From assembly GCF_001484195.1 (NCBI RefSeq), contig NZ_LLYW01000022.1, positions 1 to 42,185 of the forward strand: a stretch of 42,185 nucleotides of DNA, read 5' to 3'. Below are positions 8,068 through 16,323 of this stretch, one piece after another. The DNA is from Thermococcus celericrescens. Lineage in GTDB: Archaea; Methanobacteriota_B; Thermococci; Thermococcales; Thermococcaceae. The notes beneath the pieces are model-generated. The model did no database searches and was not told the origin of the DNA. It saw only the letters and a list, made by a program, of their open reading frames with translations. Each line of letters opens with the position of its first letter. Within the stretch, counting starts at the first letter, position 1. The position numbers and the translations under genes are program-made.

Positions 8068-9178
8068 CTCTCTCCCATCCCCTAACTTTTCCTCTCATGT
8101 AGATTCCAACCAGAACCGCCACCGCGACGTCTGCCAGCGCAAACAGGAGCTTCGTGAAGACCTCTATGTCGGAGAGCGTCAGTATGGCCATCGCGTAGCG
8201 GGTGGTGAGGTCTATCGTCACCCACAGGGCCGGCATCATGAGCAGCGTTGATGTGTAGTACCAGATGTGGTGGTCCTTCCTCAGGTAGGACTGTATCACC
8301 TTACCAGTTATCATGACCGCTACCCCTATTATCAGGGAGGGGTTGAGTGCGTTGATGTAGATCAGCATCGCGAGGAGCGGCGTTCCTGGATAACTGCCTA
8401 TCAGCTCCAGGGAGTACTCCTCGAGCCGGAAGTAGGCGTTTATCGCACCTCCTATGATGATCAGCGCTCCGGCTATGACCGAGATGACGAAGACGAACTG
8501 CTTGGCTATGGTCTCACGGACGTTGAATCTGAAGCCCTTGGTGAAGAAGTAGCCGCCGATGAAGAGCAGTATCGTGCCGGTTATCGTGGCGGAGATGATC
8601 TTAACACTCTCCGGATACCAGACGCCGATGAGGCGCGCTATCCCGTACAGCAGGAGTATCATACCCGGAATCCCAAGGACCACCTTGGCAACCTCGGGGT
8701 CGCTCAGTATCTCCTTCAGATACCGGTAGATGATGTAGTATGTCGTCTCTATGCCCTCGCTCTGTTTGACCACGACGCGGTGGGAGCTTATTATCGGTAC
8801 CTTCGATGTGATTATCGGGAATATCTGCTCGTCCTCGGCGCCGTCGGTGACGGTGATAACCCCATCCGCCGGGAACCTCTCAAGGACGAGCTCCAGTTGC
8901 CTGGCGAGCTCCAGGTCGCTCTTGACACCCACCTTCGGATGGCCGGTTATGAGGGCCACCTGAACGTCTTCGAACTCGTCGCTCTCGCGCAGCCCGTCGT
9001 AGAGTTTGACCGCGGCGTAAACCACGTTGGCATCGCTGTCCTCCGGGTCGGCCAGGCTGAGCTTTAGGGCGGCGTCGATACAGGCGTCTCGCCCGATGAC
9101 CGGCCCCTCCACGCCGGCCTTCCCTCCGAAATCGTCGTCGCGGTCTATAGCGAGAATCAGTGCTTTAATATCAACCAC
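8045..9178 (-). CDS. DUF373 family membrane protein
   Basis: 377 residues. The N-terminal half is a soluble alpha/beta region beginning ALILAIDRDDDFG and containing GPVIGRDACIDAAL, VALITGHPKVGVKSDLEL and DGVITVTDGAEDEQIFP, which I recognise as archaeal DUF373. From about residue 165 there are about six membrane helices. The GTG start at 9178 overlaps the MTH1187-type gene by 8 bp and follows GGTGAGGG. The function is not established; the Asp-rich soluble half and the fixed membrane half suggest a nucleotide- or metal-dependent membrane role. It sits in the middle of a three-gene operon. Confidence 0.85.
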   Translation of the reverse strand: MVDIKALILAIDRDDDFGGKAGVEGPVIGRDACIDAALKLSLADPEDSDANVVYAAVKLYDGLRESDEFEDVQVALITGHPKVGVKSDLELARQLELVLERFPADGVITVTDGAEDEQIFPIITSKVPIISSHRVVVKQSEGIETTYYIIYRYLKEILSDPEVAKVVLGIPGMILLLYGIARLIGVWYPESVKIISATITGTILLFIGGYFFTKGFRFNVRETIAKQFVFVISVIAGALIIIGGAINAYFRLEEYSLELIGSYPGTPLLAMLIYINALNPSLIIGVAVMITGKVIQSYLRKDHHIWYYTSTLLMMPALWVTIDLTTRYAMAILTLSDIEVFTKLLFALADVAVAVLVGIYMRGKVRGWERVEAGASA

Positions 9179-9473
9179 CCCTCACCTTCTCCATCACCGA
9201 TTTTACCTTGTCCTCCATGTGTCTGTCCTTGTCGCGCCGGTCGTCTATCCTCACGGTTGTTGAAACCCTCTCGGCTCCCATTTTGAAGATCAGCTCATGG
9301 GCCTCCTCGATTATTGCGAACGCTTCCCGCACCGTTGGAACCTCTATGATCGTCGCCATCGGCGTCAGTTGATATTTAACTCCCTTCCTCTCTAAAAGCT
9401 TTACCACTTCTGCGACGTACCTGCTGAGACTCTTCTCACCGAGGGGAACTATGACGAACTCCACTATGACCAT
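9171..9473 (-). CDS. MTH1187-family thiamine-binding-type protein
   Basis: 100 residues from ATG 9473 (MVIVEFVIVPLG). The pattern VEFVIVPLGEKSLS, followed by KGVKYQLTPMATIIEVPT, matches the small MTH1187/YkoF-like (DUF77) ferredoxin-like family; relatives bind thiamine or its pyrimidine part and form tetramers. An upstream in-frame extension to 9728 runs through the divergent promoter region and the AMMECR1 gene and is rejected. First gene of the operon with DUF373 and the coiled-coil protein. Confidence 0.8.
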   Translation of the reverse strand: MVIVEFVIVPLGEKSLSRYVAEVVKLLERKGVKYQLTPMATIIEVPTVREAFAIIEEAHELIFKMGAERVSTTVRIDDRRDKDRHMEDKVKSVMEKVRGG

Positions 9474-9504
9474 ATTCGACACCCGACTTAACTTTTTTCG
9501 GCAA

Positions 9505-9535
9505 TCTTTTAAATCTTGCGGGAAAGGTAAATAAC
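9505..9535. promoter_or_regulatory. Divergent promoter pair
   Basis: On the minus strand GATTTAAAAGA (9515-9505) lies about 25 bp before an inferred start near 9485 for the MTH1187-type gene. On the plus strand GGTAAATAAC (9526-9535) lies about 25 bp before a start near 9556 for the AMMECR1 gene. The two TATA boxes are only about 20 bp apart, so the operons may be coupled. Confidence 0.5.
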
Positions 9536-9566
9536 CCTTCGGCGCATTAATGAGTGGGGTGAGTGG

Positions 9567-10184
9567 ATGTACAAGATAAAGGATGAGTGGGGCGAGTTCC
9601 TCGTCAGGCTCGCGAGGAGGGCGATAGAGGAGTACGTTAGAAACGGCAGGACGATAAAGCCTCCAGAGGACACACCTCCGGAGCTGTGGGAGAAGATGGG
9701 CGTCTTCGTGACCCTCAACAATCGCCATGCTCCACCTCAGATGGCCCTCCGCGGGTGCATCGGCTTTCCCCTTCCGGTATATCCGCTCGTCGAGGCTACG
9801 ATAAAGGCGGCCATCTACGCCGCCGTCGACGACCCGCGCTTCCCGCCCGTGCGGGAGAGCGAGCTGAACGACCTGGTTATCGAGGTGAGCGTCCTGACGC
9901 CCCCTGAGCCGGTTGAGGGGCCGCCGGAGGAGAGACCGAGGAAGATAAAGGTCGGCCGCGATGGGTTGATAATTGAGAAGGGCATCTATTCCGGCCTGCT
10001 TCTCCCACAGGTGCCGATAGAGTGGGGCTGGGACGAGGAGGAGTTTCTGGCCCAGACCTGCTGGAAGGCCGGTCTTCCGCCCGACTGCTGGCTCGATGAG
10101 GATACGAAGGTTTACCGGTTCACGGCGGAGATATTTGAAGAAGAAAAACCGGGAGGGCCGGTCAAAAGGAAGCCGCTGGTTTAA
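9567..10184 (+). CDS. AMMECR1 domain protein
   Basis: 205 residues, the usual length for archaeal AMMECR1 proteins. The signature LRGCIG is at about residue 68, preceded by GVFVTLNN and followed by AIYAAVDDPRFPPV and IEVSVLTPP; the C-terminal half has QVPIEWGWDEEEFLAQTCWKAGL. The conserved LRGCIG loop with a cysteine suggests an enzyme or RNA/nucleotide-binding role, but no activity is established. Start ATG 9567 follows GGGGTGAG. The gene overlaps the convergent methyltransferase by 4 bp. Confidence 0.9.
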   Translation: MYKIKDEWGEFLVRLARRAIEEYVRNGRTIKPPEDTPPELWEKMGVFVTLNNRHAPPQMALRGCIGFPLPVYPLVEATIKAAIYAAVDDPRFPPVRESELNDLVIEVSVLTPPEPVEGPPEERPRKIKVGRDGLIIEKGIYSGLLLPQVPIEWGWDEEEFLAQTCWKAGLPPDCWLDEDTKVYRFTAEIFEEEKPGGPVKRKPLV

Positions 10185-11536
10185 CCCTTTCTCAATTTTG
10201 CAATGAAGAATCCGTTGCAGTCGTGCCTATGCGTCCACGCTCTAAAAACTCTATCGCCGATTTCAAGGAAGCCCCTATCGCCCCAGCTGAAGCCGTAGTC
10301 CATCAGTTCAAGCCCGACCCTTTCAACCGCGAAGAGAACGTTCTCCTCGTCCTCGTCTGTTCTAATCGAGCACGTCGAATACGTCATCTCACCGCTGTCG
10401 CGCAGGTTCTCGTACGCGTTTCTGAGCATGTTCCTCTGGACGCTTATGATGCGCTTGATCTTGTTCTCATCGAAGCGCCACTTCACCTCCGGGAACTGCC
10501 TGTAGGTTCCGGAGCTTGAACACGGCGCATCGAGGAGGATTCTGTCGAACTTCTCCCTATCTCTGAAGCTCTGGCCGTCCGCGTGGACGAGCTTGACGTT
10601 CTTGATTCCGAGCAGCTTCATCTTCTCCTTCATGCGCATGAGCCTGTCGTACGAGTAGTCAACCGCGATTATCTCGCCTTTGTTCTCCATCAGCGCCGCC
10701 GCGTGGAAAGTTTTGCTCCCCGGGGCTGCCGCCAGGTCAAGAACCCTCTCGCCGGGTTCGGGGGCCAAAACGTGGGCGACGTAGGCAGAAGCCAAATCCT
10801 GGATAACGAACTTCCCTTCCTTGTACCAGTCGAGCCTAGTTACCGGAGTTCTGTATTCGAGGACCTTCAGGACGTCCGGAACGGGGGTTAGAGCCGTCCT
10901 CACACCGTTCTCCTCGAGGTAGTCCCGCAGCGAGTCCACGTCCGTCTTGAGGGTGTTTGTCCTCACATAATAGCGCTGCGGCCTGTTGTTGCTCAGGAGT
11001 AACCTAACCGCCTCATCGTAGCCCAAAAGCTCTACCGCGTACTCGACGTACCATCGGGGGTGGGAGAAGCGGACGGAGAGCCATTCTATTCGGTCCCTCT
11101 CCTTGAGTTTCTTCAGAGCCTTCTCGACGTCGAACTTCTCTATCGAGTGCATGAGCGCGTTGACGAACTTGGCGCGGGAAAAATCAAAGCGCTCCTTAAC
11201 GACCCTGATTATTGAGTCCGTGGCCACTGCCGGCGGGACCTTCCTGAAGTGGATTTCGAAGGTTCCTATCCTCAGAAGGTTGGCCAGGTAGGGGTCCAGG
11301 TCTTCCACCCTCGAACCCTTTAGGACGGAGTTGATTATGAAGTCTATCTTCGCCCTCCACTTCTCTATCTCGAAGACGTAGGCATGGGCCAGTCCGCGCG
11401 CTTTGTCCCGGTCTCTACCCGACACCCTCTTGAAGACCCTCTCAAGGGCGTGCTTCGATGAGAGTTCACGCTCCTCAACTAAGCTTAACGCGTCCGCCAC
11501 CACTTCCTGAAAGCTCACGCGGTAAAACAGCTCCAT
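10181..11536 (-). CDS. RsmB/NOP-family RNA 5-methylcytosine methyltransferase with NusB-like domain
   Basis: 451 residues from ATG 11536. Residues 1-150 form a NusB-like helical RNA-binding region (FQEVVADALSLVEERELS; DPYLANLLRIGTFEI). The Rossmann methyltransferase domain has the SAM motif VLDLAAAPGSKTFHAA, motif IV with the catalytic-release cysteine in DAPCSSSGTYRQFPEV, and the nucleophile cysteine in TYSTCSIRTDEDEENV. The enzyme methylates cytosine C5 in rRNA or tRNA; the exact target cannot be told from sequence. The 22-codon in-frame extension upstream would cover the promoter. The transcript appears leaderless. Confidence 0.88.
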   Translation of the reverse strand: MELFYRVSFQEVVADALSLVEERELSSKHALERVFKRVSGRDRDKARGLAHAYVFEIEKWRAKIDFIINSVLKGSRVEDLDPYLANLLRIGTFEIHFRKVPPAVATDSIIRVVKERFDFSRAKFVNALMHSIEKFDVEKALKKLKERDRIEWLSVRFSHPRWYVEYAVELLGYDEAVRLLLSNNRPQRYYVRTNTLKTDVDSLRDYLEENGVRTALTPVPDVLKVLEYRTPVTRLDWYKEGKFVIQDLASAYVAHVLAPEPGERVLDLAAAPGSKTFHAAALMENKGEIIAVDYSYDRLMRMKEKMKLLGIKNVKLVHADGQSFRDREKFDRILLDAPCSSSGTYRQFPEVKWRFDENKIKRIISVQRNMLRNAYENLRDSGEMTYSTCSIRTDEDEENVLFAVERVGLELMDYGFSWGDRGFLEIGDRVFRAWTHRHDCNGFFIAKLRKG

Positions 11537-11557
11537 GGACGGGGCTTTGCAGGGGAG

Positions 11558-11565
11558 TTTAAAAA
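11558..11565 (-). promoter_or_regulatory. TATA box of the RNA methyltransferase gene
   Basis: TTTTTAAA on the minus strand is centred about 25 bp before ATG 11536, which has no ribosome binding site in front of it. The spacing predicts a leaderless mRNA and decides the start codon. Confidence 0.5.
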
Positions 11566-11622
11566 GGTGGTGGTTTTTAATAGATTGCGGAATATTTATC
11601 AACTGGATCTCGTAAATAAGAT

Positions 11623-11919
11623 ATGGTTGATCAGACGATGAAGAATAGGGACGTTAACTGGACGGTACGGTTCAGGTCTAACCTGATGAGGGCGGTTCCT
11701 TCATCTTTGATTCTCTCGCTTATCTTTGGAACTGTCGGAGACGATGCTAAGGTCGTGGAATTTGCTTTGGGATACGAGTTTCTGTTTGGGATTTTCTGGT
11801 TCCTGTATACTGCTTCAACGGTAGACAAGCTAAGTAGAAGAAAGGAGTGCCTCCCCCTTAGAGAGCTTAAGTACAGGGTCGCCTTGATTGATATTATGTG
11901 GCTTACTTTTTTCTTTTGA
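11623..11919 (+). pseudogene. 5' fragment of a small membrane protein gene, cut by a transposon-derived element
   Basis: The frame starts at ATG 11623, about 27 bp after a TATA box (ATATTTATC, 11592-11600), so the message is probably leaderless. It encodes two hydrophobic stretches (SSLILSLIFGTVG; LFGIFWFLY) and a charged loop (DKLSRRKECLPL), and then the start of a third helix (LIDIMWLT). The last codons (FFF, stop at 11917-11919) lie in the inserted element that begins at 11907. Joining 11906 to 12318 gives ...WLTIAIVASLINRYLN and a natural stop, restoring a third membrane helix in frame (112 residues). As it stands the protein is truncated. No family recognised. Confidence 0.6.
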
Positions 11920-12317
11920 AGGCCTCGTCCTTTAGGGTGGGGATGGAGTAATCAGCAATCCTGCCTTTAATCAGTTAAAACCCTTTTAAACTTTGTAAGG
12001 TAGTAAGGCCTCGGAGGGGCCAAAGTTAGAACTCGATGGGATGAGGGGTTTAAGTGTCCCCTTCGGCCTGAAGGGGAGTGGACGCTGTTAAGCGTCCTTC
12101 GAAATACTGCCCGTTCGGGCAGGCAAGGACTGAAGATGTGGCCTCTAAACTATAACCCCAAGTCCCTTTTGGGGATAGGGGTAACGGGCACGAGACCGTG
12201 CCCTCGGGCTGAACCGAAACCGGCAACGGGAGTAGGAGATGAGTGCCCGTAAACCTCCCTGCCATTAGCGAGGGGGTTAAGCCGAACCCTCGCCCCTCAC
12301 GGCGGGAAGGAGGTCAG
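11907..12317 (+). mobile_element. 411-bp non-autonomous TnpB-type (IS200/IS605-like) element
   Basis: It starts directly after TTAC (11903-11906), the target tetranucleotide known for IS608. The left end runs TTTTTTCTTTT, five bases, then CCTCGTCCTTTAGGG and GGGG, which matches base for base in layout the left end of the tnpB element at 32279. The right end, CTCACGGCGGG then AGGAGGTCAG, matches the right ends at 33913 and 35259. There is no transposase or tnpB. Removing exactly 11907-12317 restores the interrupted host gene in frame. The interior has a TATA-like CTTTTAAAC (11983-11991) followed by a very structured region. It is a MITE-like relic, possibly mobilised in trans. Confidence 0.7.
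12014..12317 (+). ncRNA. Highly structured RNA inside the 411-bp element, omega-RNA-like
   Basis: Perfect hairpins follow one another: CCCCTTC/GAAGGGG (12058-12076), GGACGCT/AGCGTCC with a 4-nt loop (12080-12097), TGCCC/GGGCA with a GTTC loop (12108-12121), CCCCAA/TTGGGG (12156-12174), GGGCACG/CGTGCCC (12186-12203), and GCGAGGG pairing with CCCTCGC (12268-12293) just before the conserved right end. TnpB guide RNAs (omega RNAs) are made from this part of such elements, ending in a conserved scaffold at the right end and continuing into flanking DNA as the guide; here that would begin CATTGCCATTG. A TATA box at 11983-11991 predicts a start near 12014. Transcription and function are inferred. 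Confidence 0.5.
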
Positions 12318-12360
12318 CATTGCCATTGTGGCAAGTCTGATCAACCGGTATTTGAACTGA
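12318..12360 (+). pseudogene. 3' fragment of the small membrane protein gene begun at 11623
   Basis: The first codons after the element read IAIVASLINRYLN and end at TGA 12358-12360. The phase is exactly that of the fragment ending at 11906 once the element is removed. There is no start codon or ribosome binding site of its own. Confidence 0.55.
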
Positions 12361-12637
12361 GAACTATCTGTTGCTCGCCATAGTGGCCGTTGTCTACGCA
12401 GTAGGGACATCAAAACTCAAGGCAGATATGAATTACCCATACGAATGGGCTTCCTCTGAGAGAATCAGACGGGCGAAGGAAAAATGTCTGTAAAAAGTAA
12501 GAGGATTAAACCTGATCCACGACTTTGCAACGGAATGGCGAGAGAACGGCGACTACCCCAGTGAGGAGCTTTTGAAAGCCAACGTTGAGCTCCAGAGGAG
12601 GTGCGGTGACCTTGTTCAAAAGGTTGAGACACCGTGA
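12356..12637 (+). pseudogene. Decayed small membrane-anchored protein gene with an in-frame stop
   Basis: One frame reads a hydrophobic helix (YLLLAIVAVVYAVGT), a soluble part with NYPYEWASSERIRRAKEKCL, a TAA at 12491-12493, then, still in the same frame, NLIHDFATEWRENGDYPSEE and ANVELQRRCGDLVQKVETP with a stop at 12635-12637. Coding-like composition continues across the TAA, which could come from one substitution. No proper start codon remains, although it would begin at the 3' end of the preceding small gene. No family recognised. It may once have formed an operon with the interrupted gene at 11623. Confidence 0.5.
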
Positions 12638-12718
12638 TTGTCCCTTTCCGCTGCCATTCTTTTTTAAGCATGGCGAAGTTTATTAGTCCCCACGTCGAAA
12701 ATCCCACAGGTGTTGGTT

Positions 12719-15047
12719 ATGATACTCGATACCGATTACATCACCGAAGATGGGAAGCCCGTCATAAGGATATTCAAGAAGGATAACGGCGAGTTCAAGA
12801 TAGAATATGACAGGAACTTTGAGCCCTACATCTACGCTCTCCTGAGGGACGATTCTGCCATAGAGGACGTCAAGAAGATAACCGCCGAGCGCCACGGCAG
12901 GGTCGTTAAGGTGAAGCGCGCCGAGAAGGTTAAGAAGAAGTTCCTCGGCAGGCCGGTGGAGGTCTGGAAGCTCTATTTCACCCGCCCCCAGGACGTCCCG
13001 GCTATAAGGGACAGGATACGTGCCCATCCTGCCGTCGTTGACATCTACGAGTACGACATCCCATTTGCCAAGCGCTACCTCATAGACAAGGGCATAATCC
13101 CGATGGAAGGCGACGAGGAGCTCAAGATGCTGGCATTTGACATCGAGACGCTCTACCACGAGGGCGAGGAGTTCGCTGAGGGGCCCATTTTGATGATAAG
13201 CTACGCCGATGAAAACGAGGCACGCGTTATCACGTGGAAGAAAATTGACCTGCCCTTCGTTGACGTTGTCTCCACCGAGAAGGAGATGATAAAGCGCTTT
13301 CTGAAGGTCATCAAAGAAAAAGACCCCGACGTGCTCATAACCTACAACGGCGACAACTTCGACTTCGCCTACCTCAAAAAGCGCTGCGAAAAGTTCGGGA
13401 TAAAGTTCACCCTTGGCAGGGACGGCTCGGATCCAAAAATCCAGCGCATGGGGGACAGATTTGCGGTCGAGGTGAAGGGGAGGATTCACTTCGACCTCTA
13501 CCCCGTCATACTGCGCACCGTCAACCTGCCCACATACACGCTTGAAGCTGTCTACGAGGCAATTTTCGGCACCCCTAAGGAGAAGGTCTACCCCGAGGAG
13601 ATAACCACCGCCTGGGAGACCGGCGAGGGGCTTGAAAGGGTCGCGCGCTATTCCATGGAGGACGCTAAAGTCACCTTCGAGCTTGGAAGGGAGTTCTTCC
13701 CGATGGAGGCCCAACTTTCGCGGTTGGTAGGTCAAAGCTTCTGGGACGTCTCCCGTTCAAGCACCGGCAACCTCGTGGAGTGGTTTTTGCTTAGAAAGGC
13801 CTACGAGAGGAACGAGCTCGCTCCAAACAAGCCAGATGAGAGGGAGCTAGTGAGGAGAAGGAACAGTTACACCGGCGGCTACGTTAAGGAACCAGAACGG
13901 GGATTATGGGACAATATTGTGTACCTGGACTTTCGTAGTCTCTACCCTTCAATCATCATCACCCACAACGTCTCACCAGATACGCTGAACCGCGAGGGCT
14001 GTAAGGAGTATGACGAGGCCCCGCAGGTTGGCCACAAGTTTTGTAAGGACTTCCCCGGCTTCATCCCGAGCCTCCTCGGAAACCTGCTCGACGAGAGACA
14101 GAAGATAAAGAAGCGCATGAAGGCCACGATAGACCCGCTGGAGAAGAAGCTCCTCGATTACAGGCAGCGGGCCATTAAGATACTGGCCAACTCTTATTAT
14201 GGGTACTATGCCTACGCCCGCCGCTCGCTGGTACTGCAAGGAGTGCGCCGAGAGCGTTACGGCATGGGGAAGGGAGTATATTGAAATGAGCATACGGGAG
14301 ATAGAGGAGAAATACGGCTTTAAAGTCCTCTACGCGGACACGGATGGGTTCCATGCGACAATTCCAGGAGCTGACGCCGAAACTGTCAAAAAGAAGGCGA
14401 TGGAGTTCCTTAAGTACATCAACGCCAAACTCCCCGGTGCGCTTGAGCTCGAGTACGAGGGCTTTTACAAGAGGGGTTTCTTCGTCACCAAGAAAAAGTA
14501 CGCGGTAATAGACGAAGAGGGCAAGATAACCACGCGCGGACTTGAGATTGTGAGGCGTGACTGGAGCGAGATAGCCAAGGAGACGCAGGCGAGGGTTCTG
14601 GAGGCGCTGTTGAAGGACGGTAACGTCGAGGAAGCCGTGAGCATAGTTAAGGAAGTGACGGAAAAGTTGGGCAAGTACGAGGTTCCGCCTGAGAAGCTTG
14701 TAATCCATGAGCAGATAACGCGCGAGCTGAAGGACTACAAGGCCACAGGCCCGCACGTGGCGATAGCGAAGCGTCTGGCCGCGAGAGGCGTGAAGATACG
14801 GCCGGGAACTGTCATCAGCTACATCGTGCTCAAGGGCTCCGGGAGGATAGGCGACAGGGCGATTCCCTTTGACGAGTTCGACCCCACGAAGCACAGGTAC
14901 GATGCTGAGTACTACATCGAGAACCAGGTTCTCCCGGCCGTCGAGAGGATTCTGAAGGCCTTCGGCTACCGGGCGGAGGATTTGCGCTACCAGAAGACGA
15001 GGCAGGTTGGGCTGGGGGTGTGGTTGCAGCCGAAGGGGAAGAAGTGA
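12719..15047 (+). pseudogene. polB: Family B DNA polymerase, broken by a single-base frameshift
   Basis: The gene starts at ATG 12719 after AGGTGTTGGTT. The first part carries the exonuclease site [10 protein letters not shown] (D141, E143), YNGDNFDF, then the polymerase motif [14 protein letters not shown] and [11 protein letters not shown]. Near 14216-14227 the frame is lost: the upstream frame runs into unrelated sequence and stops at 14282-14284, while the +1 frame continues as [30 protein letters not shown] (catalytic Asp pair) and the thumb to 15047. Compared with KOD/9°N polymerases the spot shows about one extra base; 2329 nt equals 776 codons plus one, and repaired it would be 775 residues, exactly 9°N length. 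No intein is present. It is either a real loss of PolB or a sequence error. Confidence 0.85.
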
Positions 15048-15164
15048 AATTCAAGTTTTCAAATGAACCCAGTATTTGTGTTTTCTCTTCCTCATCTTAG
15101 GATTTTGATTTTATACAACATTCTTCATCTAATTAAGTATCAACAGTAACGAAGGAGCGAGAAT

Positions 15165-15368
15165 TTACTCTAAGGACTGGATGAACTTTTTGTACTCTTC
15201 AATAGCCATGTCCAGCTCTTCCTTTCCAAATATGAGCTTATGAATCCCAATAGCCCAGTTAAGAGCAGCTCTTCTAGCGTTGTCGATTCCTTTGTGTGGA
15301 TACTTAGTTCTGTATGCAGTGTAATAATTTTTGATTCTAATTTCAGACACTCTCTTCACTTCGTTCAT
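15165..15368 (-). CDS. Small hypothetical protein
   Basis: 67 residues from ATG 15368, preceded by GGGTGCTGAT. In-frame ATG 15380 and TTG 15398 lie farther up, but a minus-strand TATA-like ATTTATAATTT near 15400-15410 puts the transcription start at about 15380, so the shorter form is preferred. It is a soluble, mostly helical protein with basic N-terminal half and an acidic C-terminal half. The neighbourhood is more AT-rich than the surrounding core genes, which hints at acquired DNA. No family recognised. Confidence 0.5.
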   Translation of the reverse strand: MNEVKRVSEIRIKNYYTAYRTKYPHKGIDNARRAALNWAIGIHKLIFGKEELDMAIEEYKKFIQSLE

Positions 15369-15590
15369 ATCAGCACCCATTTTGATACAGGGATTCAAAT
15401 TATAAATACATTACGTTGTTTTTAACTGTTGTATTATCAAGAGCGACGAGAGGCAGTACTATGCCGCCCGAAATTACGTAAAGGCAAAGCTGATGAGATA
15501 GCTCACCACTTCCTCGCCCATTTAAAGATACCCTAACTCGTGAGTAGGCTTTTTCGTGCCTAAACCCCTTCGGGGTGTAGGTTTAACCCA
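15369..15590. other. Gene remnant and inverted repeat between small ORF and HAD gene
   Basis: On the plus strand about 15441-15500 reads SDERQYYAARNYVKAKLMR and then TAG; it has no start and looks like the tail of a lost gene. At 15561-15585 TAAACC and GGTTTA flank a CCTTCGG core, a hairpin that could act as an RNA terminator-like structure or be a relic of a repeat. Nothing else is evident. Confidence 0.35.
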
Positions 15591-16283
15591 TCATCCCACC
15601 AGTTTAAGAACCTCCAGAATCCCCTCGACAGAGGGTACCTCAAAGCCCCTCTCGTGGATCTTCCTTGCTTCCTCGGCCTCGGGGTTTATCCAGACCGCCC
15701 AGAGACCGGCCTTCAGGGCACCTTCAAAGTCCTCCGCGTAGGTGTCGCCGATGTGTATAGCTTCGCCCGGCTCTATGCCAAAGGCCTCGAGCGGTTTTCT
15801 GAACATCTCCGGCATCGGTTTATAAGCCAGAACCTCGTCGGCGAAGAAGGTCTTGTCTATGAAGTTCATAAGCCCGAAGCGCTCCAGCAAGAGCCGGGTG
15901 TACGAGCCGGGCCAGAACATCACGTTGCCCGTCACGGTAACCTTCAGGCCCTTTCTCTTGACGCCCTCCAGCGCCTCCTTCGCCCCGGGGAGAACTATCT
16001 CGTCCCCAACGTTGAGTGTTGCCCTCGCGGCGGCCCTCTTGACGAGCTCGACCTCTGCTCCCAGGAGCTCCGCCAGCATCTCCTGGCTTTCCTCAAGCGA
16101 CCTCGACGGATCTCCCGCCGTTTGGGCCCTCATGCGCTTTATCCTCTCGCGGGAGAGCATCATTCCTTCGACGACGTCTATTATGCACGCTCCCATAAGC
16201 TTGGAGAGCTCAACGGCCATGGCGTCGAGCATAACCTCTATGTCGAGGAGTGTGTTCCAGACGTCGAATGAAACGAGCTTCAT
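15591..16283 (-). CDS. HAD-superfamily hydrolase (phosphatase-like)
   Basis: 230 residues from ATG 16283, just after GGTGGTGGAT. HAD motifs occur in order: motif [10 protein letters not shown], with the nucleophile Asp but the second Asp of DxD replaced by Trp; motif II VTVTGN; motif III lysine in AYKPMPEMF; motif [16 protein letters not shown] helical cap lies between motifs I and II, as in subfamily IA. Replacement of the second Asp occurs in haloacid dehalogenase-like members as well as in some phosphatases, so the substrate is open. It lies 40 bp downstream of the TOPRIM-like gene on the same strand, so it could be co-transcribed. Confidence 0.82.
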   Translation of the reverse strand: MKLVSFDVWNTLLDIEVMLDAMAVELSKLMGACIIDVVEGMMLSRERIKRMRAQTAGDPSRSLEESQEMLAELLGAEVELVKRAAARATLNVGDEIVLPGAKEALEGVKRKGLKVTVTGNVMFWPGSYTRLLLERFGLMNFIDKTFFADEVLAYKPMPEMFRKPLEAFGIEPGEAIHIGDTYAEDFEGALKAGLWAVWINPEAEEARKIHERGFEVPSVEGILEVLKLVG

Positions 16284-16323
16284 ATCCACCACCCGTTCGG
16301 ATTTGGGGTGTGGCAATAAAAAG

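Noticed and set aside
9474-9728. N-terminal extension of the MTH1187-type protein
   Set aside because: It overlaps the divergent promoters and the start of AMMECR1; the family begins at MVIVEFVIVP.
12050-12265. Minus-strand open frame of 71 codons in the structured element
   Set aside because: It is a by-product of the hairpin-rich sequence; it has no ribosome binding site and no protein-like composition.
11907-12317. Self-splicing intron or IStron that would be removed from the mRNA
   Set aside because: The ends match DNA transposon ends found at two other sites, and no group I or group II core could be identified; DNA-level insertion explains the restored frame.
14199-14284. Programmed frameshift or intein at the polB break
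   Set aside because: No slippery heptamer or strong pause structure is evident, intein motifs are missing, and the expected length minus one base fits a plain insertion.
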